Assembly: GCF_036965045.1 (NCBI RefSeq)
Contig: NZ_JBALOV010000036.1
Location: 1 to 64,000, forward strand
Origin: Ferdinandcohnia sp036965045
Lineage (GTDB): Bacteria > Bacillota > Bacilli > Bacillales > Bacillaceae_L
Direction of reading: 5' to 3'
DNA: 64,000 bases
Position numbers and translations under genes: made by a program
The notes under the pieces: model-generated
What the model was told of the DNA's origin: nothing
The model's input: the letters and a program-made list of their open reading frames with translations, nothing else
The model's database searches: none
Part shown: in pieces, positions 8,634 through 16,676 of the stretch
How positions within the stretch are numbered: position 1 is the first letter of the stretch
Layout of the letters: every line of letters starts with the position of its first letter

Positions 8634-9530
8634 ATGAATCGAAATTGGTTTTTAATCGCTGGCTTAATGATGTTAAGTATCCTGCTTCTAGTCACATTTG
8701 TAGGACCGCATGTACCATATGTAAAAGAAGGAATTGAAGAGGGAAGGATTCGTTTCCTCGATGGTGGACAGGGTTTACTTAAAGCACCCTTTACCCCTGG
8801 AGAGCAACCCCCTTTTGGGTCAGATCATGAAGGAAGAGATTTATTGAGTGTTTTGATTGTCGGTGCAAAGGACACGCTGAAGGTCATATTAGGAATTGTC
8901 GTGCTTCGCTATCTGATTGCAATCCCGCTTGGTTTGCTTGCCACTAGAAAAAACAATCCATTTTCCTGGATTGTGACCACTTGGAATAATGTCTTTTCAA
9001 GTATTCCCATTATTTTTTCCGCGTTGCTGCTGTTAGCCATACCCGCTCTTGTTATGAATGAAAACAGGTTATGGTGGTCGATATTACTTTTAGCCTTAAT
9101 TGAGGTTGGAAAAGTAAGCCATATTATCCGTGAGGAAACACAACGAATTGTGAGGAAGCCTTATATTGAAGCCGGAATCACTGTTGGCATCTCCCCGCTC
9201 CGACTTGCTTTAGGGAACATTTTACCGAATACATACCCAGCGATTATGGTGAATTTCTTTATTGATATCGGAAGAACCTGTCTTTTAATTGCACAGCTTG
9301 GCATTTTTGGTGTATTCCTTTCTCAAGTGTTTGTCCAAACGAATTATGGTGTTGGTGAAATGATTAACACGAGTCTCAACTGGCCAACACTGCTCGGTCA
9401 AGCTAGAAAAGATATGATTAGTTCGATTTGGATCCCCTTTTGGACATGTGTTGCCATCTCTTTTACGATGTTTACGTTTACGATTTTAGGGGAAGGTTTG
9501 AGAAGGTATTTTGACCGAAAGACAGCTTAA
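8634..9530 (+). CDS. ABC permease, DppC-like, first orphan pair
   Basis: 298-residue second permease of the pair. An N-terminal membrane anchor precedes an extracytoplasmic stretch with GSDHEGRDLLS, the typical DppC/OppC feature, and then about five further segments with an EAA-type loop around YIEAGITVGISPLRLALGNI. It is paralogous to 28450-29331. Ribosome site GAGGG before ATG. Substrate unknown; the family usually handles peptides or nickel. Confidence 0.88.
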   Translation: MNRNWFLIAGLMMLSILLLVTFVGPHVPYVKEGIEEGRIRFLDGGQGLLKAPFTPGEQPPFGSDHEGRDLLSVLIVGAKDTLKVILGIVVLRYLIAIPLGLLATRKNNPFSWIVTTWNNVFSSIPIIFSALLLLAIPALVMNENRLWWSILLLALIEVGKVSHIIREETQRIVRKPYIEAGITVGISPLRLALGNILPNTYPAIMVNFFIDIGRTCLLIAQLGIFGVFLSQVFVQTNYGVGEMINTSLNWPTLLGQARKDMISSIWIPFWTCVAISFTMFTFTILGEGLRRYFDRKTA

Positions 9531-9607
9531 GTTGTGGCGAATGATTTTTCTTGTTAAAGTGAAGAGTAAGTGTTGGAAACATTTTTTATAAGAAAAGGAG
9601 CTTGTCT

Positions 9608-9952
9608 ATGAGTACACCGAATAACGAATTACCAGCTAAAACATGTTCAATTGAACGTCTTGTCACAATGGAATCGGATATAAAAAAGGTTCTGGAAGGT
9701 AAAAAAACAGCAACTAGAAGGAATGGAAGATATGCCGATGTTGGGGAAATTATGACGCTTGAAGGCCAAGCATTTAAAATTGACCGCGTATACGAGCAGT
9801 CCCTTGGTGAACTTACAGATGAGGATGCGAAAAGAGAAGGCTTCAATACGGTTGATGAATATAAAGAATCCATTCTTTCTTACCACCCTGGAATGCCTTG
9901 GCTTCCTCAAATGAAAGTATGGGTCCATGAGTTTAGCAAGATAGATAAATAA
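9608..9952 (+). CDS. ASCH-domain protein
   Basis: 114-residue cytosolic protein that is essentially one ASCH fold. The family's basic VLEGKKTATRR segment near the N-terminus and the GEIMTLEG strand are visible. ASCH proteins have a PUA-like RNA-binding fold, and some hydrolyse N4-acetylcytidine. A TTG at 9602 also opens the frame, but AAAAGGAG is seven bases before the ATG at 9608. It is followed directly by a strong terminator, so it is a single gene. Confidence 0.85.
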   Translation: MSTPNNELPAKTCSIERLVTMESDIKKVLEGKKTATRRNGRYADVGEIMTLEGQAFKIDRVYEQSLGELTDEDAKREGFNTVDEYKESILSYHPGMPWLPQMKVWVHEFSKIDK

Positions 9953-9957
9953 TATAC

Positions 9958-9991
9958 AACCCTTGTCATCGCTAAATGACAAGGGTTTTTT
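9958..9991. terminator. Bidirectional terminator
   Basis: AACCCTTGTCAT (9958-9969) pairs perfectly with ATGACAAGGGTT (9976-9987), followed by a T-run, between convergent genes. Confidence 0.9.
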
Positions 9992-9995
9992 CCGT

Positions 9996-10421
9996 CTATT
10001 TATGGCTTGTTTTCTCAACAAGTGTCTGCTTGTGAATCGCATGAGTCTCAGGTGCAACAGTCTTTATTTTCGTGATAAAGTAGTAGTACTTATAAATAAC
10101 AACCGCGACTAAAAGAAGTTTTACGGCGATGCTGTCCAGTATAATAAATGGGACGACAATCATCGCATCTGCGGTTAGTAAAATCGTTAGCTTTTGTCTC
10201 AGTGTCATTTCACGTCGCTTTACAAAGCCTTCTAAATGCTTTTTATATAATTTCGTACCTTTAAACCAACGATCAAAACGGTCTGATCCTTTTACAAAAA
10301 AGAAAGAAGCAAGCAGTAGCAGGGGCGTAGTTGGAATGAGTGGCAACACAATTCCTACAACTCCAAGGCCTAAAAAAAGAAAACCTAAGACAATATAAAA
10401 AAATTTGGTCAGGCTTTTCAA
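9996..10421 (-). CDS. YbaN family (DUF454) membrane protein
   Basis: 141 residues. It opens with the characteristic hydrophobic FLFLGLGVVGIVLPLIPTTP segment and a basic loop (FDRWFKGTKLYKKHLEGF), with two further membrane segments near residues 85-110. This matches the YbaN/DUF454 family, which has no settled function. The start is TTG at 10421, seven bases after AAGGGGG. The basic C-terminal tail is probably cytoplasmic. Confidence 0.88.
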   Translation of the reverse strand: MKSLTKFFYIVLGFLFLGLGVVGIVLPLIPTTPLLLLASFFFVKGSDRFDRWFKGTKLYKKHLEGFVKRREMTLRQKLTILLTADAMIVVPFIILDSIAVKLLLVAVVIYKYYYFITKIKTVAPETHAIHKQTLVEKTSHK

Positions 10422-10603
10422 AAAATTGCCCCCTTTCTCCGACTTTAACCAGTTACTATTATACCACGTATCTTTTATTGGAAATACAATGTCACAAAAT
10501 AGTAAGATAATGAAGATGGAATTGTGAGGTACATCACTTGGTTTTTTTTATTATCGTGCTATCATTTATAGTAGAATATGTTGTGATTGGGGGTTTCCAT
10601 CAA

Positions 10604-11059
10604 GTGGATGTAATTTATCAAGTACTTGTTTTCATACATATTTTTTCAGCCATCATTGGTTTGGGACCTGGCTTTATTTTAACAACTGTTGGGAAGTCAG
10701 CAGATACGATGACAGAGCTGCGGCATTCGTATGCAATCAGACATAGACTTCATATATTTGTCATGATTGGTGGTATAATGCTGCTTGTGACCGGCCTCTT
10801 AATGGGAGCCATTAATCCGTATTTATTTAATATGGGCTGGTATACGACAAGCTTGCTGCTTTTTCTTATTTCGTTAGCAATGGGACCATTTGCTCTTAAA
10901 CCAAAATCAAAACCTGTAAAAGCGTTATTAGAAACACACCAAGGTGATGACATTCCTGAAGAATACTATCCTTTAGCAAAAGCTCTTTTTCGAGTAGAGC
11001 ATATTGAGAACGGAATCTTTTTGATTGTGATTGCGTTAATGATTTTGAAGCCTTTTTAA
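10604..11059 (+). CDS. DUF2269-family membrane protein
   Basis: About 151 residues with four predicted membrane segments. The first holds LVFIHIFSAIIGLGPGF, a histidine-containing motif seen in DUF2269 proteins; two later segments carry HRLHIFVMIGG and VEHIENGIFLIV. I prefer GTG at 10604, ten bases after GGGGG; an ATG at 10538 would add a 22-residue hydrophobic extension without a ribosome site. No function is established. Confidence 0.75.
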   Translation: MDVIYQVLVFIHIFSAIIGLGPGFILTTVGKSADTMTELRHSYAIRHRLHIFVMIGGIMLLVTGLLMGAINPYLFNMGWYTTSLLLFLISLAMGPFALKPKSKPVKALLETHQGDDIPEEYYPLAKALFRVEHIENGIFLIVIALMILKPF

Positions 11060-11072
11060 CCTTTTATTTAAC

Positions 11073-11104
11073 AAAATCCCCATCCATTCACTGGTGGGGA
11101 TTTT
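11073..11104. terminator. Bidirectional terminator
   Basis: AAAATCCCCA pairs with TGGGGATTTT. It lies between two convergent small membrane-protein genes and overlaps the end of the minus-strand one. Confidence 0.75.
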
Positions 11105-11366
11105 CTTCTATGGGTTGTTTCGTTTTGAATGGGAATGCAGTCCCTTGTGCGAGAAGGCTAATTAACATCGCAATTCCGACAAGCAATGATGCGATTATCC
11201 AAAAGTTGATCCCGAATCCGACGATTTTGAAGGCACCTTCATAGTAATTGACGTCCGGACGATTGATATTGGATGATATTATTGCTGCCGTTATGTGTTT
11301 TGTCGAATATAAAAAGGCCGACACCGCAATGAAAAAGCACCCAACAAAAGCCTTGATTTGCTTCAT
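11088..11366 (-). CDS. Small two-pass membrane protein, unknown
   Basis: 92 residues with an N-terminal hydrophobic segment (about 5-30), a short polar loop with NRPDVNYYEG, and a second segment (about 47-72). The tail is hydrophilic. GGGG lies just before the ATG. I do not recognise the family; the clear start, terminator and hydrophobic pattern support a real gene. Confidence 0.6.
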   Translation of the reverse strand: MKQIKAFVGCFFIAVSAFLYSTKHITAAIISSNINRPDVNYYEGAFKIVGFGINFWIIASLLVGIAMLISLLAQGTAFPFKTKQPIEENPHQ

Positions 11367-11524
11367 CTTACCCCTCTTCTCTATTCACTTTTTGTTAATC
11401 GTATCACGATTCCAAATGATGGGACATATTACTTTTTACCTAGATTAGTGGGAGAAGGGAAGCTAGGGGTATTTGGGGGGCTGGTGTTTATCTGGGGTTT
11501 TCCTAAGGTCATTCGGAAAAGGTA

Positions 11525-12072
11525 TGATCAAATACTTTACCTTTGTCTGAAACTCGGATCCATTCTGACTTGAATTGAAGAAAAATGTTGCTGAGTGTCC
11601 AAATCTTAAGCTCATTTTGACTCTACTTAAGCAAAGCGTACTACGCCTGTCCATATCTCGTACTCGTTCCGACTCGACTCTAGCAAAATCTGATTTAACT
11701 GTCCTAATCTTGGGCTACTTCTGACTCAACTCTAGCAAAATCTGATTTAACTGTCCAAATCTCGTACCCATTCAGACTCAACTCTAGCAAAAAGTGATTT
11801 AACTGTCCTAATCATGTACGCATTACGACTCAACTCTAGCAAAACGTGATTTAACTGTCCTAATCACATACTCATTCAGACTCAACTCTAACAAAACGTG
11901 ATTTAACTGTCCAAATCTCGTATCCATTCTGACTCAACTCTAGCAAAATCTGATTTAACTGTCCAAATCTCGTTCTCATTCCGACTCGACTTTAGCAAAT
12001 TGTGATAAAACTGTCCTAATCTTGAGCTCATTCCGACTTGACTCAGGCAAAATGGGCTATTCCTGTCAGAAT
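11525..12072. repeat. 52-bp tandem repeat array B (about 10 units)
   Basis: A degenerate array with an exact 52-bp step: the TAGCAAAA position recurs at 11681, 11733, 11785, 11837, 11889, 11941 and 11993, with weaker copies in phase at 11525, 11577, 11629 and 12045. The unit core is GACTCAACTCTAGCAAAA followed by TGATTTAACTGTCCAAATC. Substitutions are spread over the unit and no insertion breaks the phase. Open frames across it are accidental, since 52 is not a multiple of three. The array fills the gap between two minus-strand genes; I see no gene in 11367-12100. Confidence 0.95.
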
Positions 12073-12105
12073 CAAAACAAAACCATTTTTTACCCTGCAC
12101 ACCGT

Positions 12106-12140
12106 AAAAAGCCGTATAAAGAATTTCTTCCTTATACGGC
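12106..12140 (-). terminator. Terminator after CoA-transferase gene
   Basis: GCCGTATAA (12111-12119) pairs with TTATACGGC (12132-12140), with a five-base T-run on the minus strand. Confidence 0.85.
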
Positions 12141-12148
12141 CATCATTT

Positions 12149-13660
12149 TTATGCTTTTACTAATTCTTTTTGTAGCATTGTTCCTGTTTGGGCGTAGTTG
12201 GTGTGCCATGAGAATGCTTTTTCTAATACATGAGGTGTTTGACCGCCTCTTGTTAGTGCTTCTTCGTAGTAGTCACGAAGCTGTTGTTTGTACATCGGAT
12301 GTGCACAGTTTTCGATAAGCAATTCTACACGTTCTCTTGGTGCAAGCCCTCGCAGGTCGGCATACCCTTGCTCCGTTACGATGATATCAACATCATGCTC
12401 TGTGTGGTCCACATGGGATACAAATGGCACGATGCTTGAAATGTTTCCGCCTTTAGCAATGGATTTTGTAACAAAGATAGCAAGGCGTGCGTTTCGAGCA
12501 AAGTCACCAGAACCACCAATTCCATTCATCATTTTTGTACCAGACACATGGGTGGAGTTCACGTTTCCGTATATATCAAGCTCTAGTGCTGTGTTAATCG
12601 AAATTAGTCCAAGACGACGAATGATTTCAGGGTGATTTGAAATTTCCTGAGGTCTCATCATCAAACGGTCACGATACTGATCAAAGTTTGAAAACACTTT
12701 TTTCATTTTTTCTTCTGAAAGCGTGATTGAACAACAAGACGCAAAGTTTACTTTTCCTGCATCCATTAAGTCAAATACAGCATCCTGCAATACTTCAGAG
12801 TACACCTCTAAATCTGTAAACTCAGAATCAAGCATACCGTGAAGAACTGCGTTTGCTACAGATCCGATACCTGATTGCAATGGAGCAAGCTTTTCGGTTA
12901 AACGCCCAGCTTCCACTTCCTTACGTAAAAATGTTAAGAGATGCTGTGCCATGATTTCTGTTTCTTCATCAGGTGGTACAATTGTTGATGGAGAATCGGT
13001 TTGTTCTGTAAATACGATTCCTTTTATTTTTTCAACATCCACTTTAATTCCCGGTTGGCCAATTCTGTCATTTGGCTTAGTTAAAGGAATCGGCTCTCGC
13101 TCCCCCTGCTTGCCAGGTGCATATAAATCGTGAACTCCCTCAAGCTCTGGTGTTTGAGCAAGATTGATTTCAACAATAATTGATTTAGCATGCTGAGCAA
13201 ACGTTAACGAGTTTCCGATTGAAGTTGTTGGAATGATTAATCCATCCTCTTTAATCGAAATCGCTTCCAATATTGCGACATCGACATCCATTACATTTGA
13301 ACGAATTAGTTCTGATGTATGTGATAAATGCTGATCAACAAATAAGAAGTCCCCCTCATTTATTCCTTTTCTCATTGTTGGGTCAGCTTGGAATGGTAGG
13401 CGTTTCCCTAAAATCCCTGCTTCAGCAAATAATTTATCAACATCAGAGCCCAAAGATGCTCCAGTATATACATTTACTTTTAAAGGCTCGTTTTCAGCGC
13501 GTTTTACCAACGCAAATGGAACCGCTTTCACATCACCCGCACGAGTAAAGCCACTAAGTCCCAACGTCATACCATCCTCGATCCATTCTGCTGCTTCTTC
13601 CGGTGTTACAACACGGGTATGCAGACGGGTATCCTTAATGCGGTCTAGTTTACTATTCAT
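12149..13660 (-). CDS. Acetyl-CoA hydrolase/succinate CoA-transferase family enzyme
   Basis: 503-residue cytosolic Cat1-type enzyme that exchanges CoA between succinate or propionate and acetate (or hydrolyses acetyl-CoA). Landmarks include GLSGFTRAGDVKAVP near the N-terminus, GIGSVANAVLHG, EVYSEVLQD (probably holding the catalytic glutamate), TKMMNGIGGSGDFARN, and IVTEQGYADLRGL near the C-terminus. The start at 13660 follows AAAGGGG; the longer frame adds an implausible hydrophobic leader. The LytTR-type regulator gene lies directly upstream on the same strand and is a likely controller. CoA acceptor not determinable from sequence. Confidence 0.92.
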   Translation of the reverse strand: MNSKLDRIKDTRLHTRVVTPEEAAEWIEDGMTLGLSGFTRAGDVKAVPFALVKRAENEPLKVNVYTGASLGSDVDKLFAEAGILGKRLPFQADPTMRKGINEGDFLFVDQHLSHTSELIRSNVMDVDVAILEAISIKEDGLIIPTTSIGNSLTFAQHAKSIIVEINLAQTPELEGVHDLYAPGKQGEREPIPLTKPNDRIGQPGIKVDVEKIKGIVFTEQTDSPSTIVPPDEETEIMAQHLLTFLRKEVEAGRLTEKLAPLQSGIGSVANAVLHGMLDSEFTDLEVYSEVLQDAVFDLMDAGKVNFASCCSITLSEEKMKKVFSNFDQYRDRLMMRPQEISNHPEIIRRLGLISINTALELDIYGNVNSTHVSGTKMMNGIGGSGDFARNARLAIFVTKSIAKGGNISSIVPFVSHVDHTEHDVDIIVTEQGYADLRGLAPRERVELLIENCAHPMYKQQLRDYYEEALTRGGQTPHVLEKAFSWHTNYAQTGTMLQKELVKA

Positions 13661-13756
13661 TTCTCCCATCCCCTTTATGAAATAGAATATTAAGATAATT
13701 TTATCTGAAACCGCTATCACAAAAGGGATTTCTGGAACAAAGAACAAAATAATCAG

Positions 13757-13799
13757 ATAAAAAAGAAGAACAAACCACTGAAGCAGAAGATTTGTTCTT
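13757..13799 (-). terminator. Terminator after LytTR regulator gene
   Basis: AAGAACAAA (13766-13774) pairs with TTTGTTCTT (13791-13799), with an A-rich run at 13757-13764 that reads as T on the minus strand. It separates the regulator gene from the CoA-transferase gene. Confidence 0.75.
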
Positions 13800-13810
13800 T
13801 TTCCAGCAAA

Positions 13811-14455
13811 TTAGAACCCCAACAGTTTTCGAAAATAACTGGAGTAGTTTTGGCTAACTGGAACTCGTGCTCCATTTTTCATTTCTAGTACGAATGTGGA
13901 ATGAGTATCAGGATGAATCTCTTTTATTTGATTGACATTTACGACAAACGACCGGTGACATCGGATAAAAAAGTCCTTTGGTAATGTATATTCGAATTCT
14001 TGAAGTGAATATTTATGGGTTCCAGAAAAGCCTTTTGTGTATACGTGGGTCTTCTTGTCCTTCGCCTCCAGATAGAGAACATCTGAAAAGGGGATTGGTA
14101 CCCAACCATCAGGAGATTTCACGGTCACTACTGATTTCCCATCAGTTAAGGCAGGGTAGATTGCCGTTACACATCCCTCTATCTCATTTCCATGAAAAAA
14201 GGGCACTGCCATTCCATGATAAGGAATACCAAATACATCCCGATTGATGAATTCGGAGGCCTTTTGTTTAGACGTAATCGCTTTATAAGCAATCGTCCCC
14301 TTTTTCACCTCATCACCGGGTTTTATTTTAAGATCAATACGTTTACTTGGTCGATAATAGATATATTCCTTTGTATTAGAAACCGCTATTGAAATTTCAT
14401 CGGAGAACAATTCCCCAATCACATCTAAGAGTGAGCTAATTGTTATATCCTTCAC
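13811..14455 (-). CDS. LytTR-type DNA-binding regulator with a PAS-like sensor domain
   Basis: 214 residues. Residues about 1-105 form a small sensor-like domain with FSDEISIAVSNTKEYIYYRP and GIPYHGMAVPFFHG; there is no phospho-acceptor receiver domain. Residues about 110-214 are a LytTR domain: DVLYLEAKDKKTHVYT, FIRCHRSFVVNVNQIKEI, and ARVPVSQNYSSYFRKLL. The combination suggests direct sensing of a small molecule rather than phosphorylation. It precedes the CoA-transferase gene with a terminator between them, so each has its own promoter. The link to acetate or propionate metabolism is inferred from position only. Confidence 0.85.
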   Translation of the reverse strand: MKDITISSLLDVIGELFSDEISIAVSNTKEYIYYRPSKRIDLKIKPGDEVKKGTIAYKAITSKQKASEFINRDVFGIPYHGMAVPFFHGNEIEGCVTAIYPALTDGKSVVTVKSPDGWVPIPFSDVLYLEAKDKKTHVYTKGFSGTHKYSLQEFEYTLPKDFFIRCHRSFVVNVNQIKEIHPDTHSTFVLEMKNGARVPVSQNYSSYFRKLLGF

Positions 14456-14609
14456 ACGTCAACATCCTTTGTTGTATAAATCTAGTATCTGATTCTATTT
14501 TACAGATATTCGAAAGATAAAACATCAAAATTCATATGAAGCGTTTAAAATGGTTTTTACTTGTGCATGAAGTATAATGGTTGTACTAACATTTTAAGGA
14601 GGAATACAT

Positions 14610-15086
14610 ATGTACCATACAATTGAAGAATTTGTTCAGGATTGGCAATATGAGGGCGCTGCAACACAAAAAATTCTAGACGCGCTAACAGATGAATCAT
14701 TATCACAATCTGTTTCAACTGGCCACCGTACATTAGGTGAGCTGGCATGGCATGTGGTGACTTCACTCCATCTCTTTCTATCAAGCGCAGGACTAGAATT
14801 TGAAGGGGCTACCGGAGAAAAGGTACCTGCAAGTGCTAAGGAAATGGCAGATAGCTATCGCTCAACAAGTGAGAACTTAGTTTCGGCCATTAAATCACAA
14901 TGGAATGATGGAACAATGAAAGAAACCAAAGAGGTATTTGGCCAACAAATGCCTGCTGCAGCGGTACTTGGAATGATGAATACCCATCAGATTCACCACC
15001 GCGGGCAAATGACCATCCTCATGCGTCAAGCAGGATTGAAGGTTCCTGGCGTTTACGGTCCTTCAAAAGAGGAATGGGGAGCATAA
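14610..15086 (+). CDS. DinB-family protein
   Basis: 158-residue four-helix-bundle protein of the DinB/YfiT type. Three metal-site histidines are visible: H52 in ELAWHVVTSLHLFL and the pair in MNTHQIHHRGQM. Such proteins are often metal-dependent thiol S-transferases, using bacillithiol in Bacillus, but the reaction here is unknown. AAGGAGG lies at good spacing before the ATG, and a terminator follows directly. Confidence 0.9.
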   Translation: MYHTIEEFVQDWQYEGAATQKILDALTDESLSQSVSTGHRTLGELAWHVVTSLHLFLSSAGLEFEGATGEKVPASAKEMADSYRSTSENLVSAIKSQWNDGTMKETKEVFGQQMPAAAVLGMMNTHQIHHRGQMTILMRQAGLKVPGVYGPSKEEWGA

Positions 15087-15097
15087 TTTCTATATAC

Positions 15098-15128
15098 AAA
15101 AGGAGCCATTTTGAGAAGGCTCCTTTTT
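15098..15128 (+). terminator. Terminator after DinB-family gene
   Basis: AAAAGGAGCC pairs with GGCTCCTTTTT, ending in a T-run. Confidence 0.9.
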
Positions 15129-15157
15129 AACGCCTTTTAGTTTACATAATATTTTTC

Positions 15158-15280
15158 AAACAAACGTTTGTTTAGCAGTCAATCCATTGGCGCACAAGGG
15201 GTTCCATTTTCAATCAAACGTTTGTTTAAAGTTCATCCCTTAATCATCAAGGGTTTTCCGGTTCAATCAAATGTTTGTTT
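15158..15280. repeat. Palindrome triplet, 53-54 bp spacing
   Basis: Three copies of a 16-bp near-palindrome. 15158-15173 is a perfect dyad (AAACAAACGTTTGTTT); 15212-15227 and 15265-15280 are variants with one or two changes. Centre-to-centre distances are 54 and 53 bp. The copies lie between the convergent DinB and AbrB-family genes, beyond the DinB terminator, so they do not look like promoter operators. The same motif recurs at 55204 and 60390. Confidence 0.85.
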
Positions 15281-15294
15281 GAATCCCCATTCCA

Positions 15295-16350
15295 TCAAGC
15301 AGCCGCTTTTTCTTTCCTAGTAAACATCCATTTTAAAAAGCTCGGAACAATTAAAATGATGAATAACAAACGGATGAGCTGCAACGAACTTACGACTGCG
15401 GGATCTGCTCCGATGGCTGTAGCAGTTAAAACCATCTCAACTAATCCGCCTGGAGCTAAGCTTAGGAGAGCTGTTGCTAAATCCAAATCTGAAAAAATGG
15501 CAAAAATATAGCCAAATCCAAATGATATTGCTACTAAAAATACCGTAAGTACAAAGTATACTCCACAATATTTTCCGCCAATCTTTAAATCTCTCAAATT
15601 AATATTATTCCCCATCCTCATCCCAACTGTAATTTGGGCAAGAATAAGGAACCAAGAAGGAATGTCCGGTAGTCCGGCTCCGGCAACACCAAGAATTGCC
15701 GTAACAGCAAGTGGTCCAATAACATAAGCCGCTGGCAACTTATCTCGAAGGAGCCACCCCACCAATAGTGCTAACCCAAACCATAAATATGAGTACACTG
15801 GTACATTGCTAATATTTTTTGTTACCTCATATGCATTTCCTGCACTCGCGATGAACCAATGCGTCACAATAAACGGAACCATGAAAACCACCGTTAACAA
15901 GCGAACCGTTTGAAAAATGGTTACCATAGCGGAGTTTGCTTTTAATGAATGGCTTGACGCTACCATCTCAGAAAGCCCCCCAGGAATAGAACCAAAAACA
16001 CTTGTCATCGGGTCAATTTTTATAAAACGGGTTACAAAAATACTATTGAGAACACTAACTGTTAGCAGCAAAATGGTCGTAATTAAAAACGGGAGGATAT
16101 AAGGATATACCATCATAAAGGTATCCATTGTAAAGGATAACCCAAAGTAGATTCCTAGCGTTGCAAGGCCAAGGTTATACAACCTTGTTGACACAACCAT
16201 TTTTCGATGAGTAATCGATTTGTATAAAATCATGAACGTCATCGGTCCGAGAATCCACGGTATTGGAAAATGCAACAAATAGAACAACACACCTCCAACA
16301 GTCGCAACTGCATATGACTCTATAATCCCCTTTATTTGTGTAATAAACAT
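15295..16350 (-). CDS. AbrB-family (PF05145-type) membrane protein
   Basis: 351-residue polytopic membrane protein with about ten segments, built as two similar halves. Each half carries a glycine-rich motif: GSIPGGLSEMV near residue 124 and LAPGGLVEMVL near residue 300. The family was once mislabelled ammonia monooxygenase; its role is unsettled, with transport proposed. It stands alone. No clear terminator follows; the palindrome triplet begins right after its stop. Confidence 0.85.
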   Translation of the reverse strand: MFITQIKGIIESYAVATVGGVLFYLLHFPIPWILGPMTFMILYKSITHRKMVVSTRLYNLGLATLGIYFGLSFTMDTFMMVYPYILPFLITTILLLTVSVLNSIFVTRFIKIDPMTSVFGSIPGGLSEMVASSHSLKANSAMVTIFQTVRLLTVVFMVPFIVTHWFIASAGNAYEVTKNISNVPVYSYLWFGLALLVGWLLRDKLPAAYVIGPLAVTAILGVAGAGLPDIPSWFLILAQITVGMRMGNNINLRDLKIGGKYCGVYFVLTVFLVAISFGFGYIFAIFSDLDLATALLSLAPGGLVEMVLTATAIGADPAVVSSLQLIRLLFIILIVPSFLKWMFTRKEKAAA

Positions 16351-16426
16351 GTAATGTTCGACCTTTCTATATTAAAAAATAAATGCCTCGTGACCCATTC
16401 TCCTATTTTACCTTTAGTCTCCCAAT

Positions 16427-16448
16427 CCTACTTTAGTAGGTTTTTTTT
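16427..16448 (+). terminator. Plus-strand terminator before the NlpC/P60 gene
   Basis: CCTAC/GTAGG around TTTA, followed by eight T. It lies in the 16351-16676 gap, between divergent genes, so it would stop plus-strand read-through (antisense to the AbrB-family gene) or act as a leader attenuator if the promoter is further upstream. The rest of the gap is A/T-rich and holds a direct repeat CCTTTATTAC at 16472 and 16511; I could not fix a promoter. Confidence 0.55.
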
Positions 16449-16676
16449 ACCTAAATCTATCAGAAATATTACCTTTATTACAAATTTATTTCGACATTAA
16501 ATGGGGAGTTCCTTTATTACAAACCTTGATTCTACTGTAATTTGAAGTATTACAATTTTAACAAAATGTAACAATTTCGCGACAAATGGAGAATTTCATA
16601 GAAATATATGATAATATGGGAAAGTAAAAATATCAGATAATAGACTAAATAGATTAGTAAGAAAGTAGGAATAATT

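Noticed and set aside
11903..12100. Open frame of 65 codons on the minus strand within array B
   Set aside because: The repeat period of 52 is not a multiple of three, so a frame cannot repeat; there is no ribosome site and the product shows no protein-like pattern.
16470..16620. WalR (YycF) boxes before the CwlO-like gene
   Set aside because: TGTAA-type hexamers are present, but no pair has the required five-base spacing; I could not support the site.
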